Assembly: GCA_902781515.1 (NCBI GenBank)
Contig: CACZJU010000018.1
Span: 1-64,000 of the forward strand
Length of the DNA stretch: 64,000 nucleotides
Direction: 5' to 3'
DNA from: an uncultured Bacteroidales bacterium
GTDB lineage: Bacteria > Bacteroidota > Bacteroidia > Bacteroidales > Bacteroidaceae
Under the pieces are notes generated by a model. It saw nothing but the letters and a program-made list of their open reading frames with translations, searched no databases and was not told the origin of the DNA. Positions 60,897 through 64,000 of this stretch are shown here, piece by piece (the first letter of the stretch is position 1; every line of letters begins with the position of its first letter). The translations under genes and the position numbers were made by a program.

Positions 60897-60915
60897 CATT
60901 TGATAATTGATAGTT

Positions 60916-61500
60916 ATGAATAACATAAAGGTATTTCTAAACGGACTCATTAAGGAGAATCCTACGTTTGTACTCCTTTTGGGTATGTGTCCCACGCTGG
61001 GCACAACATCGTCCGCCATCAATGGTATGTCTATGGGACTCGCCACAATGGCTGTGCTGGTGTTCTCGAACCTTATCATAGCACTCATCAAGAACCTGAT
61101 TCCTGATATGGTGCGCATCCCGTGCTACATCGTAGTCATTGCTTCGCTGGTGACTATCCTGCAGATGCTCATCAAGGCATACGCTCCTGCTGTGGATGCC
61201 GCCCTTGGACTGTTCATTCCCCTGATTGTGGTGAACTGTATCATTCTGGGACGTGCCGAGGCCTTTGCTGCTAAGAATGGTGCTATCCCCAGTATCTTCG
61301 ACGGACTGGGCATCGGACTGGGCTTCACATGGGCTCTCACGTTGCTGGGCGCCTGCCGCGAGTTCCTTGGAACAGGAAAGGTGTTCGGATTGACATGCTT
61401 CCCTGAGGAATATGGTGCACTGCTCTTCGTGCTGGCTCCTGGAGCCTTCATCGTGTTGGGCTACCTCATTGCAGTATTTAATAAACTTAAAAAGGCATAA
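60916..61500 (+). CDS. rnfE: Electron transport complex subunit RnfE
   Basis: 194-residue membrane subunit related to NqrD. NPTFVLLLGMCPTLGTTSSAINGM, IPLIVVNCIILGRAEAFAAKNG and FDGLGIGLGFTWAL are the family motifs, including a conserved cysteine in each half that with RnfA forms a membrane Fe centre. The ATG is preceded by an in-frame TTG 9 bp upstream. Two bp separate it from rnfA. Confidence 0.95.
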   Translation: MNNIKVFLNGLIKENPTFVLLLGMCPTLGTTSSAINGMSMGLATMAVLVFSNLIIALIKNLIPDMVRIPCYIVVIASLVTILQMLIKAYAPAVDAALGLFIPLIVVNCIILGRAEAFAAKNGAIPSIFDGLGIGLGFTWALTLLGACREFLGTGKVFGLTCFPEEYGALLFVLAPGAFIVLGYLIAVFNKLKKA

Positions 61501-61502
61501 CT

Positions 61503-62120
61503 ATGGCATTCTTACTTATATTTATCACAGCGATATTCGTTAACAATATCGTACTGAGTCAGTTCCTCGGCATCTGTCCCTTCTTGGGCGTGTCGAAGAA
61601 GGTGGAAACAGCAATGGGTATGGGTGCTGCCGTTGCCTTTGTGCTGGTGATTGCCACACTGGTGACCTATCTCATACAACTCTATGTGCTTAATGCTTTC
61701 GGACTGGAGTATCTGCAGACCATAGCCTTCATCCTCGTGATTGCTGCTTTGGTGCAGATGGTGGAGATTGTTCTGAAGAAAGTTAGTCCTGCCCTGTATC
61801 AGGCTCTTGGCGTATTCCTGCCCCTGATTACCACCAACTGCTGCATCCTTGGTGTTGCCATCTTGGTTGGTAATGGTACATACGATGCTGCTGGCATGGA
61901 GCCAGGACTCGTTAGCGGTGTGTGGTTCGCACTGTGCACAGCACTTGGTTTCGCCCTTGCACTCATCGTGTTTGCCGGCATTCGCGAGCAGTTGGCACGT
62001 ATGGATGTGCCCAAAGGCATGCAGGGTATGGCCATCGCCCTCGTGGTGGCAGGTCTGCTCTCGATGGCCTTCATGGGCTTCAGCGGTGTCAACAACGGTT
62101 TGGCAAAACTATTTGAATAA
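61503..62120 (+). CDS. rnfA: Electron transport complex subunit RnfA
   Basis: 205-residue membrane subunit related to NqrE. NNIVLSQFLGICPFLGVSKKVETA and PLITTNCCILGVAILV hold the conserved cysteines; six membrane segments are visible. Last of the rnfBCDGEA run. No apbE flavin transferase gene is adjacent, so RnfD/RnfG flavinylation must use an enzyme encoded elsewhere. Confidence 0.95.
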   Translation: MAFLLIFITAIFVNNIVLSQFLGICPFLGVSKKVETAMGMGAAVAFVLVIATLVTYLIQLYVLNAFGLEYLQTIAFILVIAALVQMVEIVLKKVSPALYQALGVFLPLITTNCCILGVAILVGNGTYDAAGMEPGLVSGVWFALCTALGFALALIVFAGIREQLARMDVPKGMQGMAIALVVAGLLSMAFMGFSGVNNGLAKLFE

Positions 62121-62147
62121 TTTATTAACCTATAAACCTATACTATT

Positions 62148-63185
62148 ATGAAAGAAACTATTTTGGTAACTGGTGGTTGCGGCTTTATCGGTTCGCACAC
62201 AACAGTAGAACTGCAGGAAGCAGGCTACGAAGTGGTAATCGTGGACAACCTGAGTAATTCACGTATCGAGGTGCTCGACGGCATCGAGAAGATTACGGGC
62301 ATACGTCCTGCTTTCGAGAAGGTTGACCTTCGCGACTTTGATGCTACGGAGGCTGTGTTCAAGAAGTATCCGAAGATTAAGGGTATCATTCACTTCGCTG
62401 CTTCTAAGGCCGTTGGCGAGAGTGTGGAGAAGCCTCTGCTGTACTATCGCAACAACATCATCTCTCTCGTTAACCTCCTGGAACTCATGCCTAAGTACGA
62501 CGTGAAGGGTATCATCTTCTCTTCGAGCTGCACCGTATATGGTCAGCCCACAAAGGAGAATCTGCCCGTCACCGAGCAGGCTCCCATCCAGAAGGCTCTG
62601 TCGCCCTATGGCAACACGAAGCAGATTAACGAAGAGATTATTCAGGACTTCGTTCACTCTGGTGCACCCATCAAGAGCGTCATCCTGCGCTATTTCAACC
62701 CCATCGGTGCTCATCCCTCTGCAGAGATTGGTGAACTGCCCATCGGTGTGCCCATGAACCTGATTCCTTTCGTAACACAGACTGCAATCGGCGTTCGCAA
62801 GCAACTGAAGATTTTCGGCAATGACTATGACACTCCCGATGGAACTTGCATTCGTGACTACATCTATGTAGTTGACCTTGCAAAGGCTCACGTGAAGGCT
62901 ATGACCCGTGTTCTCGAGGGTGATGGCGATGCTATCGAGGTGTTCAACATCGGTACAGGCCGCGGTCTCTCTACGCTGGAGGTTGTTGAAGGCTTCGAGA
63001 AGGCTACCGGCGTGAAGGTGAACTGGGAATATGCACCACGTCGCGAGGGCGATATCGAGAAGGTTTGGGGTAACGTTGACAAAGCCAACAAGGTGCTTGG
63101 CTGGAAGGCAGATACTCCTACCGAGCAGGTGCTGGCTTCGGCATGGAAGTGGCAGGAGAAGCTACGTGCCGACGGCATAATGTAA
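62148..63185 (+). CDS. galE: UDP-glucose 4-epimerase
   Basis: Short-chain dehydrogenase that interconverts UDP-glucose and UDP-galactose. LVTGGCGFIGSHTTVELQ binds NAD; the catalytic SSS/YxxxK pair is in FSSSCTVYGQP and SPYGNTKQINEEI; HPSAEIGELPIGVPMNLIPFV and DGTCIRDYIYVVDLAKAH are GalE signatures. Length 345 is standard. It follows rnfA by 27 bp and may be read through from that operon. Confidence 0.95.
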   Translation: MKETILVTGGCGFIGSHTTVELQEAGYEVVIVDNLSNSRIEVLDGIEKITGIRPAFEKVDLRDFDATEAVFKKYPKIKGIIHFAASKAVGESVEKPLLYYRNNIISLVNLLELMPKYDVKGIIFSSSCTVYGQPTKENLPVTEQAPIQKALSPYGNTKQINEEIIQDFVHSGAPIKSVILRYFNPIGAHPSAEIGELPIGVPMNLIPFVTQTAIGVRKQLKIFGNDYDTPDGTCIRDYIYVVDLAKAHVKAMTRVLEGDGDAIEVFNIGTGRGLSTLEVVEGFEKATGVKVNWEYAPRREGDIEKVWGNVDKANKVLGWKADTPTEQVLASAWKWQEKLRADGIM

Positions 63186-63203
63186 TTTATTTAAATAACA
63201 AAT

Positions 63204-63926
63204 ATGTACGAAAAGAACATTTCAAATCAATACGATCGCATGACTCAGGCGGGGACAAGAACGTTCCCCGCCCTCATGCGGAGCGTATATCTGTGGATGA
63301 CGTTGGGTTTGGTGATGACTGGCTTTACGGCAGCCCTCCTGGCTCGTAACGAGCAGTTTATCTACGCATTGTTCACTAACCAAATTTTGTTCTGGGGTAT
63401 AGCGATTGCAGAGTTAGGACTCGTAGTGTGGCTTTCAGCAGCTGCTCACAAACTGAGTTTCTCTACGATGGGCATACTGTTCGCTGTCTATTGCGTGCTT
63501 AATGGACTCACAATGTCACTCATATTCGTTATTTACACACAGGAAAGCATAGCGCAGACATTCTTCGTGACGGCTGGTACTTTCGGTGCCATGTCTCTCG
63601 TGGGATTCTTCATTAAGCGTGACCTTTCTGGTCTTGGCCGTATATTGCTGATGTTGCTTGTAGGCCTCATTATCGCCACCATCGTTAATATCTTTCTGCA
63701 TAATGGCGCGTTGGCTGTCATCCTAAACTATGTAGGTGTAATTATCTTCGTCGGATTGACGGCTTACGACACACAGAAAATACGTAACTGGTTCGAGGCG
63801 GCAGAGACCTGCGATGACAAGGAGACAATGGGTAAGATGGCCCTCATGGGCAGCCTGACTCTGTATCTTGATTTCATCAACCTGTTCCTCTACATGCTTC
63901 GCTTCTTTGGTCGCGCTCGCGATTAA
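63204..63926 (+). CDS. Bax inhibitor-1/YccA family membrane protein
   Basis: 240 residues with seven membrane segments. FPALMRSVYLWMTLGLVMTGFTAALLARN and LTAYDTQKIRNWF, with its conserved Asp in segment 6/7, are BI-1/YccA features. Bacterial members act as pH-sensitive leak channels or modulators of membrane proteases. It lies 18 bp after galE. Confidence 0.92.
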   Translation: MYEKNISNQYDRMTQAGTRTFPALMRSVYLWMTLGLVMTGFTAALLARNEQFIYALFTNQILFWGIAIAELGLVVWLSAAAHKLSFSTMGILFAVYCVLNGLTMSLIFVIYTQESIAQTFFVTAGTFGAMSLVGFFIKRDLSGLGRILLMLLVGLIIATIVNIFLHNGALAVILNYVGVIIFVGLTAYDTQKIRNWFEAAETCDDKETMGKMALMGSLTLYLDFINLFLYMLRFFGRARD

Positions 63927-63938
63927 ACGCCAACCTCC

Positions 63939-64000
63939 ATGGAACAAATCGAATCTGCCAGGAATCCAAAGATTAAGCTGCTTGAAGAGTTGCAGCAGAA
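63939..64000 (+). CDS. SpoU/TrmH-type RNA methyltransferase (3' partial)
   Basis: Only 20 codons are present, MEQIESARNPKIKLLEELQQ, which matches the substrate-binding N-terminus of 2'-O-ribose RNA methyltransferases (typically I-x-S-x-x-N-P-x-I-K-x-L). It starts 12 bp after the BI-1 gene. The call rests on this short motif alone. Confidence 0.6.
   Translation, partial: MEQIESARNPKIKLLEELQQ

Overview
This window is a chromosomal stretch of a Bacteroidales bacterium, most likely a Prevotellaceae (Prevotella/Segatella-like) species. The evidence is: promoters of the Bacteroidetes type (TAnnTTTG, some with TTTG about 20 bp upstream), secreted proteins ending in a type IX secretion-like tail (YDLSGRR...GLYIVNGKKV), a GH109 enzyme, a DUF4494 protein, an Rnf complex in the order B-C-D-G-E-A behind an RseC-like gene, and short AT-rich spacer repeats. 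No species-level claim is made from sequence reading alone.

Layout. 1-2290 is an accessory segment: the end of an excisionase-like HTH gene, about 1 kb of closely packed palindromes and inverted repeats, and a REP-associated tyrosine transposase (RAYT) whose C-terminus looks like a DprA/SLOG Rossmann domain. 2279-7613 is a minus-strand group: dnaX, rlmD, purU, acyltransferase. 7716-12011 is a plus-strand group: ftsB/divIC-like, a membrane/lipoprotein fusion, ligA, dapA. A MaoC hydratase follows on the minus strand, then kdsA-kdsD-phospholipase D-like on the plus strand. 15470-24820 is almost all minus strand: a TPR protein, an NMT1-like lipoprotein, pgk, nth, tRNA-His, folD, ffh, yggS, DUF4494 and a phosphoglycerate mutase-like phosphatase. 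24957-26893 holds a GH109-like oxidoreductase, the SRP RNA and tRNA-Thr. 26952-30684 (minus) has guanine deaminase, L-cysteine desulfidase and a metal permease.

30866-34953 is a second accessory segment: a heptanucleotide array, a 56-residue small gene, a 927-residue secreted protein, 0.7 kb of palindromic sequence (including the same paired palindromes found beside the RAYT) and a decayed RelBE-like module. 34970-38121 (minus) has a carboxyltransferase, menA and a small periplasmic protein. 38248-48583 (plus) has dnaB, pheT, yebC, trmN6, a sugar transporter and a DUF5107-TPR protein. The transporter and DUF5107 protein continue into a GH35-SGNH fusion, tRNA-Cys and a large multidomain glycosidase-like protein, together resembling a small carbohydrate-use locus without SusC/SusD. 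54206-56455 (minus) is CPBP protease-recF-DUF721. 56549-64000 (plus) is rseC-rnfBCDGEA, galE, a BI-1 family protein and the start of a SpoU-type RNA methyltransferase.

The most unusual content is the RAYT fusion with its neighbouring dyads and their distant copy near 34.6 kb, the duplicated ~97-bp promoter module, the TA remnant, the 3'-UTR heptad array, and several places where intergenic AT-rich repeats are read as protein.
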